DNA of 64,000 bases from Acidobacteriota bacterium (GCA_016213775.1 JACQZR010000009.1:1-64000); one strand, 5' to 3'. Positions 27,829 through 36,958 are shown, counted from the stretch's first letter. Notes: generated from the letters alone by a model not told the origin. A program made the numbers and translations.

Positions 27829-29861
27829 TAGAATCTATAGACCCATTTCAGTTGCCACATGCGCCTCATCTGCCCGGAGAGAGCGGGCCCCTCGGGAGGG
27901 CCTTCCAGGGCCGGACCCTCGGTAGCGTCGAACAAACCTGCGCTCCATTCCTGCTTTCGCGTGGGCCGCCAGCTCACCCGAACGTCGAGTCTGGGATGAG
28001 CAGCGATCTTATGCATGGGGAAGGCGCTGGTGTAATAGAAGGCCGTATCAAGCTGCCAGGTGGACGTCAGATCCAACAGTGAGCGGAAGCGGACCTGATG
28101 GGCCGGCTCCTCTCCGCTGACCAGAAAGCGCTTCAGCGTGTTGAGCCCCTCCAACTCGTAGGCATTCCTGCGAAGCCAGGAATAGGAGGGCATCAGCTTC
28201 CATTTCGGAAGAGGACTCCACGCTCCCCAGACCTCCCCGCCGTAGATGGTCTCGTTGCGCGCGTTCCATACCTTTGTCTGCCCGTAAACGTACGGAGTAG
28301 GCGTGTATTGCACCGAAAAGCCAGACGGAAGATAGGACCTGACGTCGGTGTAACGGTTGTAGAAAAGGGCCGCGGATGCGGTCCAGTTCTTGCTCTCGTG
28401 CCGGTACCCACCTTCGTGAGCGTAGAGTTTTTCCGAACGAAAGGCCTCGTTTGCGGTAGCGCCATAGACAACCGGCAGCCCCTGCGCGACACCGGCAAAG
28501 CCGTTGTAAGTGATATTATGCTCTGCCATTGTCGGTGTGCGCACCGCACGGGACCAGGCGGCCCAATACGAATCCTTCCGCGAAGGCGTGTGCAGCACCC
28601 GGATGCTGGGTTGAAACTCGAATCCGGTAAAGTTGTTGTGTTCCAATCGCGCCCCAAGCGAGAGATACCAGCGGTTGGGAGTAAGTTCCAGATCGTGCTG
28701 CAGCACGCCGCTGAATAGCGGATCCGATCGAACAGGACGAGCAGACTGCGCACCAAAAGCCGGCCTTAGGGCAGCGCGGCTCTGGCGGAAGTTGAAACTC
28801 CACATAAGCTCGTTGGACTCGTTGAGCGGTCGTGCCTGCTGTAGATCCAGATTGAAGACCGTGCTGTCATAGGAGTAGGGGAATTGCCCCTGGAACCGGT
28901 CAAAGTACACTTGGGCGCTGGTTTCTCCACCGCTGGCCGCGGTACGCGTCCAGCGGCCCAATACATTGCCGCCAGCCGGCCTGTCCTCGACGGTGCCCAG
29001 CACTCCGTACGGCGGAAAGGGCTGGACCGCGGCCATGCTGTTGCGCCACGCCCCGCCGTACACATCACCGGACAAGGAAAACTGATCTCTTTCGTGCCTG
29101 TCCCAGTCCACCCGGAACCCTCCATGCATGGTAAAGCCGGAACCATCGGGAGGGTTCACCCGCGTCCGGCTCATCTGGACGGATGCCATGGAGTAATCCT
29201 GGCGGTAAACAGCATCCGTCCCTCCAAACAGGGTCCGTTCGCTGGATTTCCCCCACACGCGGTAGGCGCCCGATTTGAACCTCGCCCCGTGACGGACCGC
29301 GACGACGCCATGTTCCTGGTTACCGCCCGTAACGCTTATGAGATTCCCCACGGTCTGGCGGGCCGAACGGGTAATCACATTGACGACGCCGTTCACGGCA
29401 TTCGCGCCCCACATCACGCCGCCAGGTCCGCGAATCACCTCAATACGGTCAATGTCTTCCATCAACAGGTCGAGGTACTCCCAGAACACGCCGCCATAGA
29501 AAGTGCTGTAGACCGAGCGGCCATCCACCATCACCAGCATCTTGTTCGCATAACGAGCAGCGCCGCCGCGAGCCGAGATCGCCCACGCGCCGCCGTTGAG
29601 TCTGCCCACATGCATCCCCGGAACCAGCCGCAACGCTTCGGCAATGGAAGTCACTCCGCTCCGCCGCAGTTCTTCCTGCGTGATGACGTAGACCGCAGCG
29701 GGGGCACGGGCCAACCGCTGCGCCTTGCGGCTGACGCTGGTCACCTGAACATCGAGCAACTCCTCAACACTCATGTCCGCCACAGGCAACTGTGCAAACG
29801 CGGACTCGAATGACAGGACCAGGCTGACAAGGAGAACTGGGACGATACTGCGTAGGCTCAT
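27828..29861 (-). CDS. TonB-dependent outer-membrane receptor
   Basis: 677 aa. A signal peptide (IVPVLLVSLVLSFESAFA) leads to a short DMSVEELLDVQVTSVSRKAQR segment, the plug domain (VITQEELRRSGVTSIAEALRLVPG; DIDRIEVIRGPGGVMWGANAVNGVVNVIT) and a 22-strand barrel ending in the aromatic RMWQLKWVYRF. The DMSVEELLDVQVTSVSRK start is typical of receptors paired with YfiR and a signalling kinase or cyclase. Ligand unknown. ATG 29861 is preferred over 29882 because the signal peptide then has a normal length. First gene of the coupled operon. Confidence 0.9.
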   Translation of the reverse strand: MSLRSIVPVLLVSLVLSFESAFAQLPVADMSVEELLDVQVTSVSRKAQRLARAPAAVYVITQEELRRSGVTSIAEALRLVPGMHVGRLNGGAWAISARGGAARYANKMLVMVDGRSVYSTFYGGVFWEYLDLLMEDIDRIEVIRGPGGVMWGANAVNGVVNVITRSARQTVGNLISVTGGNQEHGVVAVRHGARFKSGAYRVWGKSSERTLFGGTDAVYRQDYSMASVQMSRTRVNPPDGSGFTMHGGFRVDWDRHERDQFSLSGDVYGGAWRNSMAAVQPFPPYGVLGTVEDRPAGGNVLGRWTRTAASGGETSAQVYFDRFQGQFPYSYDSTVFNLDLQQARPLNESNELMWSFNFRQSRAALRPAFGAQSARPVRSDPLFSGVLQHDLELTPNRWYLSLGARLEHNNFTGFEFQPSIRVLHTPSRKDSYWAAWSRAVRTPTMAEHNITYNGFAGVAQGLPVVYGATANEAFRSEKLYAHEGGYRHESKNWTASAALFYNRYTDVRSYLPSGFSVQYTPTPYVYGQTKVWNARNETIYGGEVWGAWSPLPKWKLMPSYSWLRRNAYELEGLNTLKRFLVSGEEPAHQVRFRSLLDLTSTWQLDTAFYYTSAFPMHKIAAHPRLDVRVSWRPTRKQEWSAGLFDATEGPALEGPPEGPALSGQMRRMWQLKWVYRF

Positions 29862-29971
29862 CACGGTGGTCTTATCGGCCAAATGCGAGTGGAATGAGCG
29901 TCAGACGCATCCGGACAGAAACAACCGCCAGGATTTTGCCGCGGCGACAGTGGCGCGGCGACAATAGAGAG

Positions 29972-30634
29972 ATGTCTTTTCAACACATCGAAGTCACTCC
30001 GCCACTGCTGGACTACATCCGCTCAGTATCCGCTCCCGAACCGGAGTTCCTGCAACGGCTGCGTGAGGAAACGGCGAGCGATCCGCTGGCGAGGATGCAG
30101 ATCACGGTGGAGCAGGGCGCTCTCATGGGCATGCTGGTACGGATCAGCGGTGCCCGCCGTGCGCTGGAAATCGGTGTGTTTACAGGTTACTCGTCGATTT
30201 CAGTGGCTTTGGCGCTACCTTCGGACGGCAGTCTGATCGCCTGCGACGTGAGCGAGCATTGGACGTCGGTGGCGCGGCGCTATTGGAAGGAAGCTGGAGT
30301 GGAGAACAAGATTACCCTGCACCTGCGTCCGGCCCTGGAAACGTTGGATGAGCTGATCGGAAAGGGCCAAGCCGGGAGTTTCGACTTCGCGTTCATCGAC
30401 GCGGATAAGGTCAATTACGACCACTACTACGAGCGCGCGCTTATCCTGTTGCGTCAGGGTGGGCTGATGGCCATCGACAATGTGCTCTGGCATGGGCGCG
30501 TCATCGACCCATCGGTTCAGGACGAGGACACGGTGGCGCTGCGGGCCCTCAATGCCAAACTCCACAACGACCCCCGCGTTCACGTGTGCATGCTGCCGAT
30601 GGGTGATGGGATCACGCTCGCCTGCAAGGTTTAA
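29972..30634 (+). CDS. O-methyltransferase, class I (catechol/caffeoyl-CoA-type)
   Basis: 220 aa, normal length for the Methyltransf_3 family. Motifs: ALEIGVFTGYSSISVALALP (SAM loop), DFAFIDADKVNYDHYY (metal site), MAIDNVLWHGRVIDP and an ending DGITLACKV. Probably a soluble cation-dependent O-methyltransferase acting on a small molecule. It is divergent from the TonB receptor operon and seems monocistronic. The ATG at 29972 is preferred because the family begins just there; the upstream ORF extension overlaps the promoter region. Confidence 0.88.
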   Translation: MSFQHIEVTPPLLDYIRSVSAPEPEFLQRLREETASDPLARMQITVEQGALMGMLVRISGARRALEIGVFTGYSSISVALALPSDGSLIACDVSEHWTSVARRYWKEAGVENKITLHLRPALETLDELIGKGQAGSFDFAFIDADKVNYDHYYERALILLRQGGLMAIDNVLWHGRVIDPSVQDEDTVALRALNAKLHNDPRVHVCMLPMGDGITLACKV

Positions 30635-30717
30635 CAGAGCGTTCTTGGCGTCTTCGCGAGCACCTCACCTCTGCCCCAACGCGCACCACCAGAAGATAAG
30701 GAAACACTGCTTGCGCC

Positions 30718-31020
30718 CTACTGGGGTTTGTCGCCTTGGATCGCGTCAAGGCGTTCTTCGGGAATGCCTGCGATGCGTCCAAGAATGTCGATGGAGTCAC
30801 CTTGACGCTGAATGGCTTGCGCTTGGCTCTCCACGATGCGGGCGAGTTGGCGGATGTTCTCCGCGTCCTTGTCGCGTTCCTCCTTGGAAGCTCTGGACTG
30901 TTCGATCAGGGCTTCAATGTCGGCACTTCGGGTCTTGGAATCCTCCAAGAGCATGGCAAGGTGTTCTCCCTGCAACGCGAGGTTGCGCTCGATGCGTTCG
31001 AACCGTTCTTCCGGCGTCAT
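30718..31020 (-). CDS. Small coiled-coil protein of unknown function
   Basis: 100 aa, largely helical and heptad-rich (RFERIERNLALQGEHLAM; ASKEERDKDAENIRQLARI). No catalytic motif. A GGAAG seven bases before the ATG at 31020 supports this start; upstream in-frame codons to 31245 look non-coding. Such short coiled-coil ORFs are frequent in Acidobacteriota, but the function is unknown. Confidence 0.6.
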   Translation of the reverse strand: MTPEERFERIERNLALQGEHLAMLLEDSKTRSADIEALIEQSRASKEERDKDAENIRQLARIVESQAQAIQRQGDSIDILGRIAGIPEERLDAIQGDKPQ

Positions 31021-31254
31021 ACGGTTACTTCCTTTCTCGCCCATCTGGCTGCTGCTTTTGCCGCGATGACTCGACGTCGCGACGGGCTGAGCGAGGCGGT
31101 GCGCGCTTTCCCGCCGATGATGCTGGCGTGACGGCAACTCTCCTGCCGTTCCTCGGCTCTCCTCTCCTAAGATATCGTGCTCGGGCACGTCAAGCATTAA
31201 GGGTGTCGCGAAACTGTGCCTGCGCGTCATCGCTGTAAGCTGCAAACAAAAGCA
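31021..31254. other. Intergenic region
   Basis: 234 bp between the coiled-coil protein and the MgtC-like gene, both minus strand. It is open in one frame, but codon content is not convincing. No RNA gene recognised. Confidence 0.3.
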
Positions 31255-31722
31255 TCAAATATCCTTGGGCTCCGCCGGCCGTGGCGGTTCCACTTTCAGA
31301 GGAGCGAGAAGTTTAAGCGTCAGGAAGTTGATGAGCGTGAGCGCCGCCGCGATGTGGTACATGCCGAATCCGACCGCGGCGCCGACGATTCCGATGCTCC
31401 ATACGCTGGCGGCAGTGGCCGTGCCGCTGACGGAACCATGCTCCTTCAGGATCGCCCCGCCGCCGATGAACCCGATGCCGGTGACAAGGCCCTGCAGGAT
31501 GCGCGAGTAGGTTTCCGGAGTCGCGCCCTCGATGCTGGTGCCCACCATGGCGAGTCCGCAACTGGCAACGGCGACGATAGGGAATGTGCGAATCCCCGCG
31601 GTGTGCGCCTCATGCTCGCGATTCCATCCGATGGGGAGTGCCAGGAGGTAGGCGATGGCAATGCGCATCAAGTCGATCAGCATCGCGTCGTAGGGAATCG
31701 TGAACATCTGCAACCGGTTCAT
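31255..31722 (-). CDS. MgtC/SapB family membrane protein
   Basis: 155 aa. Four to five helices carry the family core: RIAIAYLLALPIGWNREH, AGIRTFPIVAVASCGLAMVG, QGLVTGIGFIGGGAILKEH, GTATAASVWSIGIVGAAVGFG. The length is that of the short form lacking the C-terminal ACT-like domain. MgtC proteins are linked to magnesium limitation and, in pathogens, to ATP synthase inhibition. Standalone by spacing. Confidence 0.9.
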   Translation of the reverse strand: MNRLQMFTIPYDAMLIDLMRIAIAYLLALPIGWNREHEAHTAGIRTFPIVAVASCGLAMVGTSIEGATPETYSRILQGLVTGIGFIGGGAILKEHGSVSGTATAASVWSIGIVGAAVGFGMYHIAAALTLINFLTLKLLAPLKVEPPRPAEPKDI

Positions 31723-31820
31723 GGCTGAATTCTAGCGCCACGCTGTCCACGGCGAATATTCCCTCCAACGTGAGCCTTTCCAGCCGCGCATTGCGAGTTC
31801 TCAGCAGGAGGAGCTGAAAC

Positions 31821-32819
31821 ATGGTTGGTTTGATTTGCCTGGAAGGACTTGGGCCCTCGTACCCGGAAAGCTTCATGAGAAAGCTTGCGAGGGAATGGGC
31901 CTACGGGCCCGCGGAGTATGTGGACAACGAGGATGGCTTGAACATCGACCGCAAAGCCTCGTGGGCGATGTACCACACCTTGAAGTATTTTGAGTCGTAT
32001 CCGGATCTGAACGGACTCATTGTGGCGGGCTACAGCCAGGGCGGCGCGGCCGCCATCAAGTATGCACACGAACTGAAGAAGTACGGCTGGCGCCTCGACC
32101 TGCTGGCATTGTTCGACGCCGTATCCCGCGACCCCTACGGCGGAAACGGCGTCTGGTTCGATCCCCTCATCCCGGACAATGTGAAGGCCACCGTCCATGC
32201 GATGCGGAACCCCGCCACCCTCTCGCGTCCGGCTTGGGGGAACTGCGGACGCAGCGCGCCGAACGACTACTGGAGCAAGTATTTCTGGGTGACTCACGGC
32301 GGAGCCAGCGGCTGCGACTACCTCGCCTACCCAAGCGGTCCTCCGAATCCCGACAAGATCGTCTGGGAGACTCTGATGGGCGGGCGCGGATGGGGCAAGG
32401 AACACTACACGCTCGTCACCGAAGGCCAGGACTGGAGGGGAGCCGGCGAGCTCTGGCAGTGGATGTACCCCACCATCAAGACCTTTGGCCAGCACCTGAA
32501 TCTCAGCGGCGAATCGCCCTGGGTCGAGGATGCGCCCAAGGGCAACTCGACACCCAAACCCGCCAACGGCGGCAACGGCAAACCTCCAACCACCGGCGGC
32601 AATACATACCAGGTGGTCAAGGGGGACAGCCTGTCGCTCATCTCCGGAAGATTCTATGGCGACGTCCTGCTCTGGCCCGTGATCTGGGACCGCAATAAGG
32701 CCGTGGTGGGCAACAACCCCAACCTCATTTATCCGGGCCAACGGCTGACCATCCCTTCGATTAGCGCCTACAACCAAAGCCAGCTCTCCTCCATCCGCCA
32801 GCGCGGACGAAACTGCTGA
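31821..32819 (+). CDS. Alpha/beta-hydrolase-like protein with C-terminal LysM, no signal peptide
   Basis: 332 aa. The N-terminal 230 residues look like a cutinase-like alpha/beta hydrolase: nucleophile elbow GYSQGGAAA (Ser72), Asp99 in LLALFDAVSRD and a candidate His159 in WVTHGGAS. A low-complexity G/N/P/T linker (about 238-261) leads to a LysM domain at 262-312 (TYQVVKGDSLSLISGRFYG ... NLIYPGQRLTIPS), then a conserved tail ending RQRGRN. There is no signal peptide or membrane segment. A paralogue follows 71 bp downstream. It could act on an acyl or peptidoglycan-linked ester after non-Sec export or lysis; this is inference. Confidence 0.75.
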   Translation: MVGLICLEGLGPSYPESFMRKLAREWAYGPAEYVDNEDGLNIDRKASWAMYHTLKYFESYPDLNGLIVAGYSQGGAAAIKYAHELKKYGWRLDLLALFDAVSRDPYGGNGVWFDPLIPDNVKATVHAMRNPATLSRPAWGNCGRSAPNDYWSKYFWVTHGGASGCDYLAYPSGPPNPDKIVWETLMGGRGWGKEHYTLVTEGQDWRGAGELWQWMYPTIKTFGQHLNLSGESPWVEDAPKGNSTPKPANGGNGKPPTTGGNTYQVVKGDSLSLISGRFYGDVLLWPVIWDRNKAVVGNNPNLIYPGQRLTIPSISAYNQSQLSSIRQRGRNC

Positions 32820-32890
32820 CCCACCCGCTACGAATTCGTGAGCCTTCCGCCGCCGGCTTTACGAGTTCCCTGGTGAGGAGCAATGAAACA

Positions 32891-33910
32891 ATGAGTTCAA
32901 TCATCTACGCGGGGGTCGGAGGGACGTTCAGCGATTTCCTGGGCGGAATCGGCTGGGGAAACAACAACGGTTACATCGCCGAAAACGGGCCGGACACCTT
33001 CGTCAAGAATCTCGCCATCGAGTGGCCGTACGGCCCCGGCAAACTCTATTACCGCGGCCCTGGCGTGGACGGCGTCGGCACCAACACCACCATCGTCCAC
33101 AGGCTCGTCTCCGAAGTCATGGAACTGCGTGGCAAGATGAGCGACTGCAAGGGCGTTGTCCTCTGCGGGCACAGCCGTGGTGGGGCCGCGGTGGTGGTGG
33201 CCGCCCGGCGCCTCATGATGCGCGGTGTGGACGTGGACGCGCTCATCCTCCTCGATCCCGTCAACTGCACCCCCTGGCCGGAATCCCACGCTATCCCCAG
33301 CAACGTGAAACACGTCATCAAAGCCATGCGTAACCCCTTCACCAAGTCCCGCCCCCTGTGGGGCAACTGTGGCACCATCTGGAACCCCTTCACCACCTCC
33401 TGCGATTGGGATCACTTCTACGGCACGCACGCCGCCATGGGCGGCCAGGAATGGAAAGCGGACAGCCTCGTCGGCGGCTATATCTACGAACTGCCGGAAA
33501 TCGGCCCCACCATGGTTACACTTTCCGACGACGTCGCCGCGCGCGCCGATGTCTGGAACTTTTTTTACCCTAGGATGAGGAAGATCTGCGATGCGCTGAT
33601 CGCTTCGGGACAGGGCGCGGGTCCTCGACACAGTGGGAAGCCCGTCACCGGCCAACCCGTGGGTGGCGGCATACCGGTCCTCAACGGCCAGAAGCATACC
33701 GTGGTGAGCGGCGAGAGCCTGTCGCTCATCTCCGGGAAATACTGGAAAGATGTTCTTCTCTGGCCGATCCTCTACAATGCCAATAAGGCAGTCGTGGGCT
33801 CTGACCCGAACAAGATCTTTCCCGGTCAGAAACTGACTGTTCCCAGCATCGCCGCCTACAGCCAGCAGCAATTGAGCCAAGCCCGTACACAGGGACGTAA
33901 CTGGCACTAA
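32891..33910 (+). CDS. Paralogous alpha/beta-hydrolase-LysM protein, no signal peptide
   Basis: 339 aa. Same layout as the preceding gene: GHSRGGAAV elbow (Ser95), Asp122 in LILLDPVN and His180 in YGTHAAMGG at the position equivalent to His159 of the paralogue. The signature AMRNPFTKSRPLWGNCG is shared with it (AMRNPATLSRPAWGNCG). LysM lies at about 270-323, with the tail QLSQARTQGRNWH. ATG at 32891 follows a GGTGAGGAG stretch 13-21 bases upstream. Start MSSIIYAGVGGTFSDFLG is not a signal peptide. The two genes are a tandem duplication with diverged catalytic halves. Confidence 0.75.
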   Translation: MSSIIYAGVGGTFSDFLGGIGWGNNNGYIAENGPDTFVKNLAIEWPYGPGKLYYRGPGVDGVGTNTTIVHRLVSEVMELRGKMSDCKGVVLCGHSRGGAAVVVAARRLMMRGVDVDALILLDPVNCTPWPESHAIPSNVKHVIKAMRNPFTKSRPLWGNCGTIWNPFTTSCDWDHFYGTHAAMGGQEWKADSLVGGYIYELPEIGPTMVTLSDDVAARADVWNFFYPRMRKICDALIASGQGAGPRHSGKPVTGQPVGGGIPVLNGQKHTVVSGESLSLISGKYWKDVLLWPILYNANKAVVGSDPNKIFPGQKLTVPSIAAYSQQQLSQARTQGRNWH

Positions 33911-33951
33911 TCACCACCTGGTCAAAGCCGGTGCTGGTGGCCCGCGCACTC

Positions 33952-34335
33952 TCAGGACTTCTTCACGCTGATGGTGAACTGATCTCGGCAGTGCGGACAG
34001 GTGACGCGAATCGCGTTGTCCACCTTGATCGGGACACGCATCTTCCCGGAACAACTCGGACATTCCATCACGGTCTTGCCGGATTCGAAGTACTCGCTCG
34101 GCGGCTCCGAAGCGCCGCGATGGTTCGCCGGGCACGATCCGCCACATCGATTACAGGTGATGACTTGGCTGGACCTCGATATCGGCACTACGGGCACAAA
34201 GTACAGCGTGAAGTACTGCCGGACGCTCTGGTGTCGAAAGTCCGAGATCATGCCGCAGTGAGGGCAGTGTAAACGCTCGGGTATCCTGTCCTTGATATCC
34301 CGCCGGACAGCCCGGGTTCCAAACAGCACGAACAT
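33952..34335 (-). CDS. Double zinc-ribbon protein
   Basis: 127 aa. The N-terminal ribbon has CPHCG ... CNRCGG flanking a hydrophobic YFTLYFVPVVPISR insert. The C-terminal ribbon has CPSCSGKMRVP ... CPHCRDQF. The first half resembles the zinc_ribbon_15 type seen in small bacterial proteins. Probably metal-binding and structural; function unknown. Divergent from the fatty-acid hydroxylase operon with under 50 bp between starts. Confidence 0.75.
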   Translation of the reverse strand: MFVLFGTRAVRRDIKDRIPERLHCPHCGMISDFRHQSVRQYFTLYFVPVVPISRSSQVITCNRCGGSCPANHRGASEPPSEYFESGKTVMECPSCSGKMRVPIKVDNAIRVTCPHCRDQFTISVKKS

Positions 34336-34382
34336 GCGAACTCATGATAGCCGATGTGGCGGTTCCGGCTTACCATGGAACA

Positions 34383-35108
34383 ATGCACTTCGCCGAGGAG
34401 ATTCTGTTCGCAGCCGGCCGCCGTGGACCGTGGGCCATGTTCTTCGCCTCGCTGATTTACTTCGGGCTGATGTATGCGAGCTTCGCCGGGCTGGGATGGC
34501 TGCTGTTCCGCCGCCTGCTGCCCGCGTTGCGGATCGGGCGTCCGATCGATGGGCGTCCTTTGAAGGACGGGCAGATCGAGAATGAGATCCGCCGCTCGCT
34601 GGGGAGTATTTTTGTATTCTCCTGCTATGCGCCACTCACCGAATACGCCTATCGACATGGGTACATACACGTGAGCTGGGACTATCAGTGGCCTTTGGCG
34701 ATCTTCCAGTTGATCCTGCTGTTCGCCTGGAACGAGGTGCATTTCTACGTGTGCCACCGGCTGCTGCACACGCGCTGGCTGTACCGCCATGTGCACCGCA
34801 TCCATCACGAATCCGTCGTCGCCACCCCATTGGCCATTTACAGCTTCCACTGGTTTGAGGCGCTGCTGTTGGGGAGCGTCATTTTCCTGCCGCTGTTCGC
34901 CTGGCCGTTCGAATTCCCTGCCCTCGTCCTTCTACCTGTCATGAGTCTCATCTTCAACACCATTGGCCACTCGAACTACGATGTCTTCGCGGGCACCCGC
35001 TACTCAGCGAGCGTCGAGCACAGCGCGCATCACCACCGCGTGGCTGGAAACTACGGCTTCTATCTGCCGTTTCTCGACGACTGGTTCGGTACGAGGCTAT
35101 CGCAATGA
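34383..35108 (+). CDS. Membrane fatty-acid hydroxylase / sterol desaturase superfamily protein
   Basis: 241 aa. Four or more helices and the histidine clusters of the diiron membrane hydroxylase superfamily: HFYVCHRLLH (His120, 125, 129), HRIHH (138-142) and HSAHHH (213-218). Family enzymes hydroxylate or desaturate acyl chains or sterols at the membrane. The ATG at 34383 leaves 47 bp to the divergent gene; an in-frame ATG at 34344 is also possible. The stop overlaps the next start (ATGA), so it is translationally coupled to the ketosynthase-oxidase fusion. Substrate is likely an acyl chain made or altered by that partner; this is inference. Confidence 0.85.
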   Translation: MHFAEEILFAAGRRGPWAMFFASLIYFGLMYASFAGLGWLLFRRLLPALRIGRPIDGRPLKDGQIENEIRRSLGSIFVFSCYAPLTEYAYRHGYIHVSWDYQWPLAIFQLILLFAWNEVHFYVCHRLLHTRWLYRHVHRIHHESVVATPLAIYSFHWFEALLLGSVIFLPLFAWPFEFPALVLLPVMSLIFNTIGHSNYDVFAGTRYSASVEHSAHHHRVAGNYGFYLPFLDDWFGTRLSQ

Positions 35109-36958
35109 AGGCTTATTTGACGGGGTTGGGGAGCTTCCTTCCGGGACCGCCGGTGACCAACGATGAGATGGAAGACTACCTCGGGCGGATCCACGGAAAA
35201 CCGTCGCGGGCGCGGCTTCGCATCCTCAAACAGAACGGTATTCAATCGCGCCACTACGCCATCGACAAGCAGCAGCGGACACTCTATTCGAATGCGCAGA
35301 TGGCGGCATTGGCGATTCGCAATGCGCTCGAAAACAGCAGCGTGAACGCTGAGTCTGTCGATTTCCTCGCGGCAGCCACGGCGCAAGGGGATCTGCCGCT
35401 ACCCGGGTTCGCCAGCATGGTGCATGGCGAGTTGCAGACGCCACCGTGCGAAATCGCGTCACTGCATGGCGTGTGCGCCAGTGGCATGATGGCCCTGCGG
35501 GCGGCAGCCCTGCAAGTGGAGGCGGGACACAAACGCGTGGCGGTGTCCTGCGCCAGCGAGTTTCCCAGCCGCCTGTTCAAATCGACACGCTTTGAAGCGC
35601 AGGGGGAGCACAGCCCCGAATTCGACACGGAGTTCCTTCGCTGGATGCTCTCCGATGGGGCCGGCGCCGCCATTGTCGAGCCGGAACCACGCGGCTTGTC
35701 ACTGGAAATCGAGTGGATGGAACTTCGCTCCTTCGCCAACCGCTATTCACCCTGCATGTACGTGGGCCCATCAAAGAACGGCCACCCGATGCCATCGTGG
35801 CTCGACTACGAAAGCTTCCACGAGGCGGCCAATCAAGGCGCAATCAACCTGCGCCAGGATATCCGCATGCTGGACGACGTGGTGCGCTGTGCTGTCGATG
35901 GTGCGCTGCGGCTGATGGAACAGGGCCGTCTCGATCCGAATCAGATTGACTGGCTGCTGGCCCACTACTCCTCGCACGTCTTCCGCCAGCAATCGTATGA
36001 GCTCGCATGGCGCGGCGGTCTTCAGATTCCCTACGAACGCTGGTTCACCAACCTTTACACGAAAGGCAACGTGGGGTCGGCCTCATTGTACGTGTTGCTC
36101 GACGAGCTGTACCACAGCGGAAAGCTACAGCCCGGACAGCGTATCTTCTGCCTCATCCCCGAGAGCGGCCGGTTCCTGTTCGCTTACATGTTGCTGAAGG
36201 TAGTGGAAGGCCCGAAGGCCGCGGCGGGACCTCGCAAAACCACCAGCATTCCAATGCCCCGCAGCGAGTCACCCTCCATCCAGGTCTCCTCTGACCCGCA
36301 GCAACAGCGGCTGGTACGTGAGCTGGCCCGCGTGTGGATCGACTTTGAAGACCGCCTCGCGCGCGTGCCCGCAATCGCCCGCCTCTACAACGGCGACTTC
36401 ACCGTGGATGACTACCGGCGGCTGTTGTTCAATCTGCGCCAGCAGGTGATCGACGGGTCACGCTGGATTGCGCGCGCGGCATCCAACATCACGGCCGAGT
36501 ACTTCCCCGTCCGCAGCGCGTTCATCTCGCACACCAGCGACGAGCATCGCGACTACGAAATGATCGAACGCGATTTCGTATCCGTGGGTGGAACGCTGGA
36601 GGAGATTCGCGGCGGCCGCAAGAACATCGGCAGCGAGGCGCTGTCGTCTTACGTGCTGCAACGCGCCAGCCGCGAGAATCCCTTCGATCTGATCGGCGCC
36701 ATGTTCATCGTCGAAGGCCTCGGACAGCGCGTCGCGCGCGGTTGGGGGGAGCGCATCCGCGAGGTGCTCGATCTGCGTCCGCAACAGGTCTCGTTCCTGC
36801 TCTATCATTCCGTCAGCGATGTGAAGCATTTTGAGCGCCTCGATCTCGCCGTGGCCCAAGGAATGCTCACTGCCGCGATGGTGGATGAAATTGTGAAGTG
36901 CGCCAAAGTCACCGCGCGCCTTTACGCGCTGCAACTGGAAGAACTGGACCAATTCTGA
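35105..36958 (+). CDS. Beta-ketoacyl-ACP synthase III fused to a haem-oxygenase-like diiron oxidase domain
   Basis: 617 aa. Residues 1-370 are a KAS III/thiolase-fold enzyme with a full triad: Cys124 in HGVCASGMMA, His287 in LLAHYSSH and Asn322 in KGNVGSAS. A linker of about 30 residues leads to a helical domain (400-617) of the haem-oxygenase-like diiron oxidase type. Its helix-3 motif YHSVSDVKHF (His568-x3-Asp572-x2-His575) has the ligand spacing known in SznF-type enzymes; HTSDEHRDYE (476-485) and Glu537 are candidate further ligands. The fusion suggests that the acyl condensation product is oxidised by the attached domain. Coupled to both neighbours by stop/start overlaps. Product unknown. 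Confidence 0.82.
   Translation: MKAYLTGLGSFLPGPPVTNDEMEDYLGRIHGKPSRARLRILKQNGIQSRHYAIDKQQRTLYSNAQMAALAIRNALENSSVNAESVDFLAAATAQGDLPLPGFASMVHGELQTPPCEIASLHGVCASGMMALRAAALQVEAGHKRVAVSCASEFPSRLFKSTRFEAQGEHSPEFDTEFLRWMLSDGAGAAIVEPEPRGLSLEIEWMELRSFANRYSPCMYVGPSKNGHPMPSWLDYESFHEAANQGAINLRQDIRMLDDVVRCAVDGALRLMEQGRLDPNQIDWLLAHYSSHVFRQQSYELAWRGGLQIPYERWFTNLYTKGNVGSASLYVLLDELYHSGKLQPGQRIFCLIPESGRFLFAYMLLKVVEGPKAAAGPRKTTSIPMPRSESPSIQVSSDPQQQRLVRELARVWIDFEDRLARVPAIARLYNGDFTVDDYRRLLFNLRQQVIDGSRWIARAASNITAEYFPVRSAFISHTSDEHRDYEMIERDFVSVGGTLEEIRGGRKNIGSEALSSYVLQRASRENPFDLIGAMFIVEGLGQRVARGWGERIREVLDLRPQQVSFLLYHSVSDVKHFERLDLAVAQGMLTAAMVDEIVKCAKVTARLYALQLEELDQF

Noticed and set aside
31045-31245. N-terminal extension of the coiled-coil protein
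   Set aside because: Its ribosome-binding site and heptads begin at 31020; the upstream codons look non-coding.
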